Assembly (NCBI GenBank): GCA_001768515.1
Contig: MEOA01000054.1
Coordinates: 85,053 to 149,052, forward strand
Direction: 5' to 3'
From: Bacteroidetes bacterium GWE2_42_24
Lineage (GTDB): Bacteria > Bacteroidota > Bacteroidia > Bacteroidales > TTA-H9
Length of the DNA stretch: 64,000 nucleotides
Part shown: one piece after another, positions 25,589-34,727 of the stretch
How positions within the stretch are numbered: position 1 is the first letter of the stretch
Layout of the letters: every line of letters starts with the position of its first letter
The notes under the pieces: model-generated
What the model was told of the DNA's origin: nothing
The model's database searches: none
Seen by the model: only the letters and a program-made list of their open reading frames with translations
Made by a program: the position numbers and the translations under genes

Positions 25589-26476
25589 ATGTCCCTTAGC
25601 TTTCATCCACTATGGAGTATTTGTGATAAAAGTTTTAATGAGGACCAGGCATTGAACTATGAACTCTCCATTCTGCTTGCACAGGATGGAGTTTCTTTTT
25701 CTTTGGCTGAGCCTCAGAAGGGTAAAGTATTGGCTCTTGAAGCAATGTCTTTTTTTAACTCGGGAGAAGTTGGTGTCCCTGATTGGGATCAGGTGACCGA
25801 AATTCTCCCAGCGGCCAGAAAGATGTCACAGTGGGCAATTAATACTTTTCCAAGGACACGGATATTTGTTGAAACCCGTAAGAGTACATTAATCCCTCAG
25901 TCGCTAGCCTCTGTTGAAACCAACAGGGACATACTTGCCTTTAATCACCCTCTTGCTGATGACGAAGTCGTGCTTGCCGATAACGTATCATCAGGCGAGA
26001 TGACTCATTTGTTTGCCATTTCAGGAAAGCTCCTTTCGGTGTTAACTCAGATACAGGGAGTCTCAGGAGTACATTGTGCCTCATCAGTATTACTGGAGTT
26101 GTTGGTCGGCCAGTTCAGGAATCTGATACTCGATGATAAATTGTTTGTACATGTCAGACCCAGGTGGTTTGAGGTTGTCTATCTGCGGGATAAGAAGCTG
26201 CGTTTTTTTAATAGCTTTGAATACCGTAACCGGGAGGATTTTATATATTTTTTGTTGTTCGTAATGGATCAACTGGGATTGAATCCGGAAACATCAGAAG
26301 TTGTTTTACTGGGAGAAGTTGAGAAGGAATCTGCTATATATGATATTATTTACAGGTATGTCAGAAATGTTGGATTTGCCCGCAGGCTAAGTGCTCTTAA
26401 CTTTCCCTATGTATTCGACTCTTTGCCACGTCATAGTTATTTTACCATTTTAAATACATCGCTTTGCGAATTATAA
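25589..26476 (+). CDS. DUF3822 family protein
   Basis: A 295-residue cytosolic protein with an actin/hexokinase-like ring of alternating strands, consistent with the DUF3822 family of Bacteroidota. The pieces are LWSICDKSFNEDQALNYELS at the start, FPRTRIFVETRKSTLIPQSL in the middle, and FVHVRPRWFEVVYLRDKKLRFFN. The function is unknown, but the gene is recurrently placed just before rsmD. Its last 13 bases overlap the rsmD start, indicating coupled translation. Confidence 0.82.
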   Translation: MSLSFHPLWSICDKSFNEDQALNYELSILLAQDGVSFSLAEPQKGKVLALEAMSFFNSGEVGVPDWDQVTEILPAARKMSQWAINTFPRTRIFVETRKSTLIPQSLASVETNRDILAFNHPLADDEVVLADNVSSGEMTHLFAISGKLLSVLTQIQGVSGVHCASSVLLELLVGQFRNLILDDKLFVHVRPRWFEVVYLRDKKLRFFNSFEYRNREDFIYFLLFVMDQLGLNPETSEVVLLGEVEKESAIYDIIYRYVRNVGFARRLSALNFPYVFDSLPRHSYFTILNTSLCEL

Positions 26477-27030
26477 GAGGATCCCGCAGGGGAAAACAAT
26501 TGCATCCACCGGTAGGATTACCGGTTAGGCCAACCACGGACATGGCCAAGGAAAGCCTTTTTAATATTTTAGATAATAACTTCTATTTTGAAAATATTGC
26601 GGTACTGGACTTGTTTTCCGGTACCGGGTCGATTTCTTATGAATTTGCTTCCCGGGGTGCCATCGAAGTAGTTGCCGTTGAAATGAATCCAAAATGTGCT
26701 GATTATATCAAGCAAACAGCGAAGGAACTTACTTTTGACAATCTTATGGTGATTAAAGGGAATGTGTTTAGCTACCTGAACTCAGCACGCAGACAGTTTG
26801 ATGTTATTTTTGCCGATCCCCCATATGATCTGGAAGGGGTTGCCACGATCCCGGATCTTATCATCAAAGGTGGTTTTCTGGCTCCTGATGGGCTCTTTGT
26901 GATGGAGCACGGAGAACGCGTGAGTTTTCAGAGCCATTCACATTTTATGGAGCAGCGTCGTTATGGCAAAGTGAATTTCACCCTCTTCAGCCCTAACCAG
27001 ATTATGGCCGACGACGAACAGGCTGTTTAG
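26464..27030 (+). CDS. rsmD: 16S rRNA guanine-966 N2-methyltransferase
   Basis: Methylates G966 of 16S rRNA using S-adenosylmethionine. The N-terminus MRIIRGSRRGKQL, RPTTDMAKESLFNIL, the SAM loop VLDLFSGTGSISYEF, and the catalytic DVIFADPPYD are all diagnostic. The start is a TTG at 26464 that overlaps the DUF3822 coding end by 13 bases; no later ATG would retain the conserved N-terminal RIIRG. The 3' end overlaps the convergent thioredoxin-like gene by 29 bases. Confidence 0.93.
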   Translation: MRIIRGSRRGKQLHPPVGLPVRPTTDMAKESLFNILDNNFYFENIAVLDLFSGTGSISYEFASRGAIEVVAVEMNPKCADYIKQTAKELTFDNLMVIKGNVFSYLNSARRQFDVIFADPPYDLEGVATIPDLIIKGGFLAPDGLFVMEHGERVSFQSHSHFMEQRRYGKVNFTLFSPNQIMADDEQAV

Positions 27031-28393
27031 ACTTAGTTAATTTCAGTAGGTATTTCTCTGATTCAGGCCCGGGTATCATGGTTGGGTACTGTATTATTTT
27101 CCCATCGCTACCTATGATCGCGAATAATGGCAGGGAACTAATCTGCCAGCGATGCATCATGGCAAAATCATTTCCACCCCAAACACTTTTCCATGGCCAT
27201 GATTTCAACGCCAAAATTGATCTGGCTTCCTGTTGATCATAATCCAGAAAGATAGTGATAACATTACATTGCCAGTTCTCTCGTGATTTAAAAGCTGCCA
27301 GCCAGTCGGCTGCCTCGAGGCATGATGCACACTGTGTGTGTGTGAAAACAATGAGTAGTGGCATGCTATTCAGTGTATCCGTGAAGGGTTGCGATCCTGT
27401 CAGCAGGGGTGGCGCCAAAGTGCCGGGCAAAAGTTCCCGGAGTTGATTCCCAACCTTACTTGCCAGCACCCGGTGTTCAGCGAAGCGCGAATGTAGCGCC
27501 AGTGAGTCAAGAAGCGAAATTGATGCCAATCTTTTTTCCGGAGGCATCGCGTATACAATATCTGTAATGATCTGGATGGCTGCAAGCTCCCGATATAAAT
27601 CATTCTTAAGCAATGTGTCCGATCCTAAAAGATGTAGAAATCGGGTATATTCTTTTTCCGTGGCTGCATTTATCAACTGCTCCGGGTAAATACCAGGGGT
27701 TTTAAGGTGATAATCTTTAAATAGCTGCGATAGCAGTTCAAGATAAGCGGGATGCTGGTAATCGGGTTTTCTTTTAAATAACTCTTCTGCAACCGCTGTT
27801 GGTGTTCTGACCATGGTATTGATTGCTAATCCCATAAGGGTATATTGCATGTAATCGGCCAGAAAGCGGTCGTCAGACTGATTAATAAGCTTCTGCTGCC
27901 GGTGGATAAAATTACGTGCAATTCTGATGTCCCTCTTTCGGAGGATATCATTAAAGTTTGAATCCAGAAAGCTGGCCACTTCCATATCAAATTTTGTAAT
28001 TTTAAAGCTTGTAGAGGTTTTGGTAATATCAGTCAGGGTAAATCCAGCTGAACCCCGGTTGCCTGTAAATCCTGGCTGAACAGGTTGTATAGCCTGTACC
28101 TTAAGGGTGTCGCCTGGAGTAATCCAGAACCAGTCCGTCTGGAACCATACATCAACACCAGCCTGGAAAACAATGTTTGTGTCGACTGACAGGATGAAGC
28201 CTCCGCCAGCATCACAGGTATCGGTCGCGAGAACTTCCAGATGACGGGTAAAGGGATTTGATTCGGCGATTAATTGTACGATAAGACCACTGCCTTCAGG
28301 GATTTTACCCTTGATGACAGCACTTTGTGACGTGACAGGTTGTGTTATCACCCAACCGATGAAAAGGAGTAAAAGGCGGGATGCAGTTTTCAT
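27002..28393 (-). CDS. Secreted thioredoxin-like (thiol-disulfide) protein
   Basis: A 463-residue protein with signal peptide MKTASRLLLLFIGWVITQPVTSQ. The N-terminal half (about 25-130) is a beta-rich domain like the DUF4369/DUF5106 regions found in Bacteroidota periplasmic redox proteins. A helical middle follows. The C-terminal 130 residues are thioredoxin-like, with the active-site CASC in FTHTQCASCLEAADWL, the expected cis-Pro loop in ISSLPLFAII, and GKIIQYP. It probably oxidises or reduces disulfides in the periplasm. It is last in the rsfS-ftsH-cdsA run and overlaps rsmD tail to tail. Confidence 0.82.
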   Translation of the reverse strand: MKTASRLLLLFIGWVITQPVTSQSAVIKGKIPEGSGLIVQLIAESNPFTRHLEVLATDTCDAGGGFILSVDTNIVFQAGVDVWFQTDWFWITPGDTLKVQAIQPVQPGFTGNRGSAGFTLTDITKTSTSFKITKFDMEVASFLDSNFNDILRKRDIRIARNFIHRQQKLINQSDDRFLADYMQYTLMGLAINTMVRTPTAVAEELFKRKPDYQHPAYLELLSQLFKDYHLKTPGIYPEQLINAATEKEYTRFLHLLGSDTLLKNDLYRELAAIQIITDIVYAMPPEKRLASISLLDSLALHSRFAEHRVLASKVGNQLRELLPGTLAPPLLTGSQPFTDTLNSMPLLIVFTHTQCASCLEAADWLAAFKSRENWQCNVITIFLDYDQQEARSILALKSWPWKSVWGGNDFAMMHRWQISSLPLFAIIGSDGKIIQYPTMIPGPESEKYLLKLTKSKQPVRRRP

Positions 28394-28427
28394 CAGTTAA
28401 TAACGATTTATAGGAAAAGAAATTTTA

Positions 28428-28886
28428 TTAAAATGTCAGTCCGGGAGGCAGGAACTGCGATGGATCTCCTCCGTTTCTGATTATGTCGCGCACAACTGAT
28501 GAGCTGATAAAGCTATGTTCAGGTGCCGTTAGCAGAAAGATGGTTTCAATTTCTGTGCCTAGTTTTTTGTTGATCTGCCCAATCCCTCTTTCAAATTCAA
28601 AATCAGCAGAGGTGCGCAATCCTCGAATAATGAATTTAGCTCCAATCCGATCACAATAATTAACCGTTAGTCCAGTGTAGGTATCGGCTGCGACTTTAGG
28701 TTCTGAAGCAAATATTTTTCGAATCCATACAAGTCTCTGATCAACGTGATAGAATCCGGTTTTATCAACATTAATACCAATAGCCACAATGATTTTGTCA
28801 AAAAGCGGGAGAGCCCTTTTAATTACGGAATAATGGCCTATGGTAATGGGATCGAATGATCCGGGAAATACCCCAATCCTTTCCAT
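28428..28886 (-). CDS. coaD: Pantetheine-phosphate adenylyltransferase
   Basis: Catalyses the penultimate step of coenzyme A synthesis, 4'-phosphopantetheine plus ATP to dephospho-CoA. The 152-residue protein has the nucleotidyltransferase motif GVFPGSFDPITIGHYSVI (the GSFDP and T/HxxH-like residues), IRGLRTSADFEFERGIGQIN and the C-terminal HSFISSSVVRDI (ISSS motif). The ATG at 28886 is preferred; an upstream TTG at 28892 adds only two residues. The gap to psd upstream is about 11 bases, so it is in the same transcript. Confidence 0.95.
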   Translation of the reverse strand: MERIGVFPGSFDPITIGHYSVIKRALPLFDKIIVAIGINVDKTGFYHVDQRLVWIRKIFASEPKVAADTYTGLTVNYCDRIGAKFIIRGLRTSADFEFERGIGQINKKLGTEIETIFLLTAPEHSFISSSVVRDIIRNGGDPSQFLPPGLTF

Positions 28887-28897
28887 GATCAATGGTT

Positions 28898-29554
28898 TTA
28901 TTCGGCAAAGGTAGCCAATATCGTTTGGGAACCAATAACCTTTTGATTCAGTTCAACTTTAACATCAGCATCTAATGGGAGGAAATGGTCAATCCGGCTC
29001 CCGAATTTGATAAATCCCATTTGGTGATTTTGTATGGCTTTTTCTCCTATCAGGGGGTAACATACAATCCTTCGGGCTACTGCACCGGCAATCTGCCTGA
29101 TCAGAATACTGCGTTTAGGGGTTGTTCTGATTACAACGGTAGTTCTTTCATTATCTATCGAAGATTTTGGATGCCACGCAACAAGAAATTTTCCCGCGTG
29201 ATACTTTTGGTATATCACTTCGCCACTAATCGGAAACCAGTTGATATGAACGTTGTAGATGCTCATAAAAACCGAAACCAGCTTTCGTGGTTCATGGTAA
29301 AATTCATCCTCATCCACCTCTTCGATGGCAACGACTGTTCCGTCGGCACCACTGAAGATGGCCATGGGGTCGGATAGCGGGCTACGATTAGGGACTCTGA
29401 AAAATCTTACGATTAGGGCAAAGAAAAGAAGCAATGGGATTAGAAAAAGCAAAGCCCAGATGAGGGGTGAAAAAATAAAAAGAAAAGCAATGATTAATCC
29501 TGTAAGTATGGCCGAAACTGAGATTATTATTCGGCCTTCTTTATGTATCTTCAT
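28898..29554 (-). CDS. psd: Phosphatidylserine decarboxylase
   Basis: Makes phosphatidylethanolamine from phosphatidylserine at the inner membrane. The 218-residue short form has a hydrophobic N-terminal hairpin (about 10-48). The self-cleavage site is in MGFIKFGSRIDHFLP, the GS pair that yields the pyruvoyl group on the small chain. Other matches are SIYNVHINWFPISGEV and GARRIVCYPLIGE-like AVARRIVCYPL. It is adjacent to cdsA, which supplies CDP-diacylglycerol for phosphatidylserine synthesis, so the phospholipid steps are grouped. Confidence 0.93.
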   Translation of the reverse strand: MKIHKEGRIIISVSAILTGLIIAFLFIFSPLIWALLFLIPLLLFFALIVRFFRVPNRSPLSDPMAIFSGADGTVVAIEEVDEDEFYHEPRKLVSVFMSIYNVHINWFPISGEVIYQKYHAGKFLVAWHPKSSIDNERTTVVIRTTPKRSILIRQIAGAVARRIVCYPLIGEKAIQNHQMGFIKFGSRIDHFLPLDADVKVELNQKVIGSQTILATFAE

Positions 29555-29572
29555 GTAGATGAACGTGTCTGA

Positions 29573-30397
29573 TTAGATCAATACAATTGATAAGTATATC
29601 CAGGCAGCAGGAACGGAGAGTAATACAGCATCAAACCGGTCAAGCAGCCCGCCATGTCCGGGGAGTAGGTCTCCACTATCTTTCACCCCCTTACTCCTTT
29701 TAAGGAGGGATTCCAAAAGGTCACCAAAGATACCGAAAATAACAACAACTATCGCCAATCCCAACCATATCGGTAAGATCATGAGACCAGTAATTTCAAA
29801 TAATCCGAAGGCTGCTCCAAGGCTGAAAAGGAGACCTCCAATAGCTCCTTCCCATGATTTTTTGGGGCTTACACGTTCAAAGAGGCGGTGTCGGCCTATC
29901 GAAATTCCTGTAAGATAGGCGAAGGTGTCGTTAACCCATATGAGCACGAAAAGGCTTAAAATCATGACCGGTTGATCAGGTCGGCCAGGAATGACATCAA
30001 TAAAACGTGGAAGGATTCCTAGGGGGATAGCGACATAAACAACAGGAACGATCGTAAGAAAAGATTGTTCAAGGGCATTACTATCACGAATAAAGAGCGA
30101 TGAAACCATCGGGATTAACAGGATAAACCCCAGAGTAACGGCAATAGTAAGAGAAGAACCGACTTGTACGCCAAGGCCTGAGAGTAGAAGAAAAGCTACT
30201 GTCACGGTTATAAAAGAGGTTGTCTTAAGATGCGCATTGGTAAGGTTAATCAGAGAATGAAGCTCATGTGCGCATCCAAGAGCTACAGCACACATGAGTG
30301 CCGTAAAAAGAATATTGTTGAACAGGATCAGCGAAACAATCAGTGCTACCAGCAATGCCCCGGTTAGCGTACGTTGAATGAAGTTATTCTTCATCAT
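29573..30397 (-). CDS. cdsA: Phosphatidate cytidylyltransferase
   Basis: An integral membrane enzyme making CDP-diacylglycerol from phosphatidate and CTP. It has multiple membrane helices and the signature SPKKSWEGAIGG, followed by the C-terminal GDLLESLLKRSKGVKDSGDL-LPGHGGLLDRFD motif. ATG codons at 30397 and 30394 both give a normal start (KNNFIQRTLTGALL); the frame is open further up to 30463, but that part overlaps the DUF2007 gene in another frame. The start overlaps the end of the DUF2007 gene by 14 bases, suggesting coupled translation. Confidence 0.95.
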   Translation of the reverse strand: MMKNNFIQRTLTGALLVALIVSLILFNNILFTALMCAVALGCAHELHSLINLTNAHLKTTSFITVTVAFLLLSGLGVQVGSSLTIAVTLGFILLIPMVSSLFIRDSNALEQSFLTIVPVVYVAIPLGILPRFIDVIPGRPDQPVMILSLFVLIWVNDTFAYLTGISIGRHRLFERVSPKKSWEGAIGGLLFSLGAAFGLFEITGLMILPIWLGLAIVVVIFGIFGDLLESLLKRSKGVKDSGDLLPGHGGLLDRFDAVLLSVPAAWIYLSIVLI

Positions 30398-30590
30398 GCA
30401 ATTTAAGGATCTCTCGCGATTGACCGACCTGGTCAGCTGGCACGTAGACTTCAACTTCGCCAATCAGAAATTCGGAATCTTTTTTGTTAATCAGTGTCGC
30501 TTCGATGCCGTTTTCTTCAAGCATTCCACGAATGATCTCTCCTTCATATATATCAGCAGCTGTAGCTATTAAAACAAACTGTTCTTCCAT
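30384..30590 (-). CDS. DUF2007 family small protein
   Basis: A 68-residue protein of the DUF2007 (putative signal-transducing protein) family: FVLIATAADIYEGEIIRGML, then ENGIEATLINKKD, then EVEVYVPADQVGQSREILK. The pattern resembles ferredoxin-like folds seen in small regulatory domains. Its 3' end overlaps cdsA. The function is unknown. Confidence 0.8.
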   Translation of the reverse strand: MEEQFVLIATAADIYEGEIIRGMLEENGIEATLINKKDSEFLIGEVEVYVPADQVGQSREILKLHDEE

Positions 30591-30628
30591 GGTAACGGTT
30601 TTTAAAGTTATGTTTAAAGATACGATAT

Positions 30629-31276
30629 TTAAATTGAATCATCAACAAAGAAGAGGTAAACTTCTTTAGGCCCATGGGCTCCCATAACTAGCGTTTTTTC
30701 AATATCTGCAGTACGGCTCGGGCCACTGATCAGCGTGATAAGTGAGGGTAAGTCCCCATTAAGGTTTCGTTGTTTCAAAGCCCGTAGTGCATCCTTTAGG
30801 TCGGGAACTAGTTGGGATGCATAGGCAACTACCAGGTGCTTTTCAGGGATAACATGCAGTCGTCTTCCTGAATTGGTTTTTGAACTTACCATGATGCTGC
30901 CGATACGGGCCACCAGATATTCACAAAAAGTGAGGGTTGCTTTTATCATGCCAAGATTACTATCGTCACTTATTGCAGGGATTTCTGCCTTGTTGAGCAG
31001 GTACAGGAGTTTTTCCTCAGTGCAGAACACTGTGCCCAACTGGAGGTCAGAAATTGCAGCAGCCAGATTTTCCATCAACTCATCCTCATTTTCGCAGTAG
31101 AGAAATTTTCCACCAGTGGAAGTAAACTCTTCTACAAAGATAACCGACTGATCGTCATCCCGGTTATTGTAGATGGCCGAGTCGAAATCGACCGATTGAA
31201 AGGGACTTGGTATTTTGCTGATCAGTGCATTGCGAACTTTTTTCAGCACTTTTTCTTTTGTTGTGGTCTCGTTCAT
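30629..31276 (-). CDS. LUD-domain protein (LutC/YkgG-like)
   Basis: A 215-residue protein of the LUD family, whose founding members help oxidise lactate as LutC in the LutABC complex. Landmarks are FTSTGGKFLYCENEDEL, GMIKATLTFCEYLVARIGSIMVSS, HLVVAYASQLVPDLKDAL and LISGPSRTADIEKTLVMGAHG. No lutA or lutB lies here; the gene sits between ftsH and DUF2007/cdsA in an arrangement that I recall from other Bacteroidota. It is therefore probably a free-standing housekeeping version with an unknown role. Confidence 0.87.
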   Translation of the reverse strand: MNETTTKEKVLKKVRNALISKIPSPFQSVDFDSAIYNNRDDDQSVIFVEEFTSTGGKFLYCENEDELMENLAAAISDLQLGTVFCTEEKLLYLLNKAEIPAISDDSNLGMIKATLTFCEYLVARIGSIMVSSKTNSGRRLHVIPEKHLVVAYASQLVPDLKDALRALKQRNLNGDLPSLITLISGPSRTADIEKTLVMGAHGPKEVYLFFVDDSI

Positions 31277-31314
31277 CGTCTGTGTTTTTTAATAGTATCG
31301 CAATGTTCTGCAAC

Positions 31315-33387
31315 TTAGTGTCCCATGGATGGTGGCGTTTTAATGGCCGGAGGGGTGTCTTTTTCCTCAGCCACTTCAGCCCCAGCTTTCGGAGAGTCGA
31401 GGTGTCTTGGAGCTATCTCATTGGACAGCGATCGTTCTGCCTCAAATGGTCGTGGTCCAAATATGGCTTCAAGATCTTCACGGAAGATGACCTCCTTTTC
31501 AAGTAAAACATTAGCCAACTGCTCCACTTTATTTTTATACTCAGTCAGAATACTCACTGCAGTCACATAGGCTTTTTCAACCAATCGGCTGATCTCTTCA
31601 TCGATGACAACGGCCGTTTTTTCGCTATATGGCTTTTGGAAGGAGTATTCCATCTGACCCGTCGAATCGTAATAGGAGATATTACCGATTTTGTCGTTCA
31701 GGCCAAAGTAAACCACCATATTGTATGCTTGTTTGGTGACCCTTTCCAGATCGTTCAGAGCACCAGTACTAATCTGTCCGAAATTAACCTGTTCAGATGC
31801 TCTTCCCCCAAGCGTAGCAGCCATTTCGTCAAACATTTGTTCAAAAGTAGTGATCTGTCGTTCTTCAGGGAGATACCATGCTGCGCCAAGTGCTTTGCCG
31901 CGAGGTACAATGGTAACTTTGATCAACGGATGGGCATAGCGAAGCAACCAGCTAACAGCAGCATGACCTGCTTCATGGAAGGCGATAACACGTTTTTCCC
32001 CAACGGTGATGATTTTGCTTCGTTTTTCCAGACCTCCGACAATACGGTCAATGGCATCGAGAAAATCTTTTTTCTCTACCAGTGATTTATTTCCACGGGC
32101 AGCAATCAGCGCAGCCTCATTGCAAACATTGGCAATATCTGCACCTGAAAAACCAGGTGTTTGACGCGAAAGTAAATCAACATCAACCTGTGTCTCATCT
32201 ATTTTTATTGGTTTCAGGTGGACTTTAAAGATAGCTCTTCGTTCTTCAAGGTCTGGTAATTCTACGTGAATCTGACGGTCAAAACGCCCTGCACGCAAGA
32301 GCGCCCTGTCAAGGATGTCGGCTCTGTTGGTTGCAGCCAGAATGATAACACCTGAATTGGTGGTGAAACCATCCATCTCGGTGAGCAACTGGTTTAGGGT
32401 GTTCTCACGTTCGTCGTTTGATCCGGTCATTGGGTTTTTACCTCGAGCTCTACCGATGGCATCAATTTCATCGATGAAGATGATACAGGGTGCCTTCTCT
32501 TTAGCTTGTTTGAAGAGGTCGCGAACGCGGGATGCCCCGACGCCTACGAACATTTCTACAAAATCAGAACCTGATAACGAGAAGAACGGAACTTTTGCTT
32601 CTCCGGCAACAGCTTTTGCAAGCAAGGTTTTCCCCGTACCCGGAGGGCCAACGAGTAAAGCACCTTTTGGTATTTTGCCACCGAGTTCGGTGTATTTTTT
32701 CGGATTTTTAAGAAAATCAACAATCTCCATGATTTCAATCTTCGCTTCTTCCAAACCGGCTACATCGCTGAAGTTTACATTAACCTGTGTGTCTTTATCG
32801 AAAAGCTGGGCTTTCGATTTTCCAATATTGAAAATCTGCCCGCCACCACCACCACGGCTCATCATTCGCATTAGAAAGAACCAGATGCCAATTAAAATCA
32901 GTAATGGAAGAATATAGCTCAGAATTTCCCCGCCCCAGTTTCTCCGTGTTACGTAATCGGGATATACACGCTGAGCCGGGGTAAGGTTCTTTTGAGCCTC
33001 ATCGAGGTTTTTTTCGAACGATTCGATCGAGCCTATCTGGTATTCCAGTTCATTGGCTTTGGATGTTGATCCGAAATGGCTTGATGGTTTCTTTTTGGCA
33101 GTACTGTCAGCTTTTAAGGTTACTCGTGCTACCTCCTTATTTTCTAAGATAATTTTCTGGACTTTGCCTTGCTCTATATATCTTTTCAATTCAAACCAAG
33201 TCGTTTTTTTCGCTGGTTCCTCAAAATTAAGAAATTGAAAGCCAATAAATATTATTGCCAGAATACCGTAAATCCAATAAAAATTGAATTTTGGCTTCTT
33301 GTTAAGGTTCAACTGGTCTTTCTTTTTTCCGGTTGAACTGTTTTCGGTTTCGTTTTTTGGGAAATTGTCGTAGCTATTGTCTGACAT
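31315..33387 (-). CDS. ftsH: ATP-dependent zinc metalloprotease FtsH
   Basis: A membrane-anchored AAA+ protease that degrades misfolded membrane proteins and regulators. The 690-residue protein has an N-terminal membrane helix ([19 protein letters not shown]), a periplasmic region, and a second helix ([15 protein letters not shown]). It carries the ATPase Walker [16 protein letters not shown] (near residue 249), Walker [12 protein letters not shown], and the zinc site HEAGH near residue 470. The C-terminal tail is long and low-complexity. The ATG at 33387 is used; an upstream TTG at 33402 adds five residues. rsfS lies directly upstream. Confidence 0.97.
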   Translation of the reverse strand: MSDNSYDNFPKNETENSSTGKKKDQLNLNKKPKFNFYWIYGILAIIFIGFQFLNFEEPAKKTTWFELKRYIEQGKVQKIILENKEVARVTLKADSTAKKKPSSHFGSTSKANELEYQIGSIESFEKNLDEAQKNLTPAQRVYPDYVTRRNWGGEILSYILPLLILIGIWFFLMRMMSRGGGGGQIFNIGKSKAQLFDKDTQVNVNFSDVAGLEEAKIEIMEIVDFLKNPKKYTELGGKIPKGALLVGPPGTGKTLLAKAVAGEAKVPFFSLSGSDFVEMFVGVGASRVRDLFKQAKEKAPCIIFIDEIDAIGRARGKNPMTGSNDERENTLNQLLTEMDGFTTNSGVIILAATNRADILDRALLRAGRFDRQIHVELPDLEERRAIFKVHLKPIKIDETQVDVDLLSRQTPGFSGADIANVCNEAALIAARGNKSLVEKKDFLDAIDRIVGGLEKRSKIITVGEKRVIAFHEAGHAAVSWLLRYAHPLIKVTIVPRGKALGAAWYLPEERQITTFEQMFDEMAATLGGRASEQVNFGQISTGALNDLERVTKQAYNMVVYFGLNDKIGNISYYDSTGQMEYSFQKPYSEKTAVVIDEEISRLVEKAYVTAVSILTEYKNKVEQLANVLLEKEVIFREDLEAIFGPRPFEAERSLSNEIAPRHLDSPKAGAEVAEEKDTPPAIKTPPSMGH

Positions 33388-33420
33388 AATTACATTTGTC
33401 AAGTTAAATTTTAACGTAGC

Positions 33421-33795
33421 TTAGTCCGTTTCAGCAACGTGAGTAAACTCAGCATCGGCCCAAAGGTCCTCTATACGATAGAATTGACGGGCTTTCTCCT
33501 GAAATACGTGCACTACTACGCTCCCATAGTCCAGCAAAATCCATTCCGCATTCTGGCGTCCTTCTATTCCGATAGGATGGAGGCCGGGAGTATGACGTAA
33601 ATTATAGATGATTGAATCTGCAATTGCTTCTGCCTGAGGTGTGTTAGCTGCCTGACATATTACAAAATAGTCGCAGACCATTTGACGCATACGACCGAAG
33701 TCCATCACGACAATATTTTTGGCTTTCTTGGACTTCATGCTGTCAACAACAGCATCTACAATGAGTTGATTTTCAAAATTTCTGTTCTTAATCAC
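33421..33795 (-). CDS. rsfS: Ribosomal silencing factor
   Basis: The RsfS/Iojap protein, which binds ribosomal protein L14 and prevents subunit joining in slow growth. The 124-residue sequence shows AKNIVVMDFGRMRQMVCDYFVICQAAN (compare the family DxxxxSxxxDxFVI pattern), EGRQNAEWILLDYGSVVVHVF and FYRIEDLWADAE. It is the first gene of the long minus-strand block and diverges from birA. A -7 box lies 27 bases upstream of the ATG. Confidence 0.93.
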   Translation of the reverse strand: MIKNRNFENQLIVDAVVDSMKSKKAKNIVVMDFGRMRQMVCDYFVICQAANTPQAEAIADSIIYNLRHTPGLHPIGIEGRQNAEWILLDYGSVVVHVFQEKARQFYRIEDLWADAEFTHVAETD

Positions 33796-33821
33796 TATCC
33801 GGTATTATTAAGGATAAAATG

Positions 33822-33829
33822 CAAATTTA
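33822..33829 (-). promoter_or_regulatory. -7 promoter box before rsfS
   Basis: On the minus strand this reads TAAATTTG, an exact TAnnTTTG match. It gives a leader of about 20 bases for the rsfS-ftsH block. No clear -33 element is seen. Confidence 0.4.
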
Positions 33830-33934
33830 CCTAAATTTTTGCCATTTTGGCTGGTTTTTAATTCACTTACAGGTTTCTTTAACGATACCTGTCATTCATG
33901 CGTCGATTTCTCTTTTCTATGGCTCAGCAAATGG

Positions 33935-33953
33935 TACCTTTGGCCTACCTTTG
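33935..33953 (+). promoter_or_regulatory. Tandem -7 boxes before birA
   Basis: Two identical TACCTTTG boxes (33935-33942 and 33946-33953), 11 bases apart, both exact TAnnTTTG matches. The second ends 17 bases before the GTG start of birA. Either could be used; no good -33 element is seen for either. Confidence 0.4.
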
Positions 33954-33969
33954 CTGAAATTTTTCTGTC

Positions 33970-34710
33970 GTGGTAAATATACGTATTATTGAAGTTGCTG
34001 AATCGACCAATACTTCGCTCAGTCAATTATTACAGAATGAGCAATTGCCTTCTGGTTTTATGCTTTTGGCCAAAAACCAGACTCATGGCCGGGGGCAAAA
34101 GGGAAATATCTGGGAAAGTTTGCAGGGAGAAAACATAACCGCCACCCTGCTCCTGAAACCACAAAACCTTGAGTCTGCCGACCAATTTTATCTGACAATG
34201 GTTGTTGCTATAGGCATTGTTGATTTGTTAAAAGGGCTGGCCCCAGAGGCCCAATGGTCAGTGAAGTGGCCTAATGATATTTATTGCGCTGATAAGAAGA
34301 TTGCCGGAATTCTCATTGAGAATGTGATTATGGGGAATGACTTTGGTTATTGTCTGGCGGGCATCGGGTTGAATGTAAATCAACATAAATTTTTATCAGA
34401 TGCTCCTAATCCAATATCATTGTCAATGATAACTGGAGATATCTATGATATAAATACTATCGCTGGTCAGATGAGTATATCAATTCTTGATCGTTTTTCT
34501 CACCTTGAATCTGGCCATACTGGTAAGCTACGAGCCGATTATCTGAATCATCTTTACCTGCGTGGTATCCCAGCATTGTTTCTGTATGAGGGTAAAACTA
34601 TTAAGGCTGAAATACAGGATGTTGACATATATGGGCGATTAAGGCTGCTTCGGACAGATACCAGAGAACCCATTATTGCTGCTTTTAAAGAGATAAAATA
34701 TCTGCAATAA
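33970..34710 (+). CDS. birA: Biotin-[acetyl-CoA-carboxylase] ligase
   Basis: Attaches biotin to the carboxyl carrier protein through biotinyl-AMP. The 246-residue form begins at a GTG (MVNIRIIEVAESTNTSL) and has the catalytic GHGRGQKGN-like segment THGRGQKGNIWES, WPNDIYCADKKIAGILIENV and CLAGIGLNVNQ. The small C-terminal SH3-like domain is present. There is no N-terminal helix-turn-helix domain, so it is a pure ligase, not a repressor. It diverges from rsfS. Confidence 0.92.
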   Translation: MVNIRIIEVAESTNTSLSQLLQNEQLPSGFMLLAKNQTHGRGQKGNIWESLQGENITATLLLKPQNLESADQFYLTMVVAIGIVDLLKGLAPEAQWSVKWPNDIYCADKKIAGILIENVIMGNDFGYCLAGIGLNVNQHKFLSDAPNPISLSMITGDIYDINTIAGQMSISILDRFSHLESGHTGKLRADYLNHLYLRGIPALFLYEGKTIKAEIQDVDIYGRLRLLRTDTREPIIAAFKEIKYLQ

Positions 34711-34727
34711 TTTTAATCTGTCTTGTT

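Noticed and set aside
30629..31276. LUD protein as part of a lactate-oxidation (LutABC) operon
   Set aside because: No lutA or lutB gene lies nearby, and the gene is placed in the ftsH-cdsA block instead.
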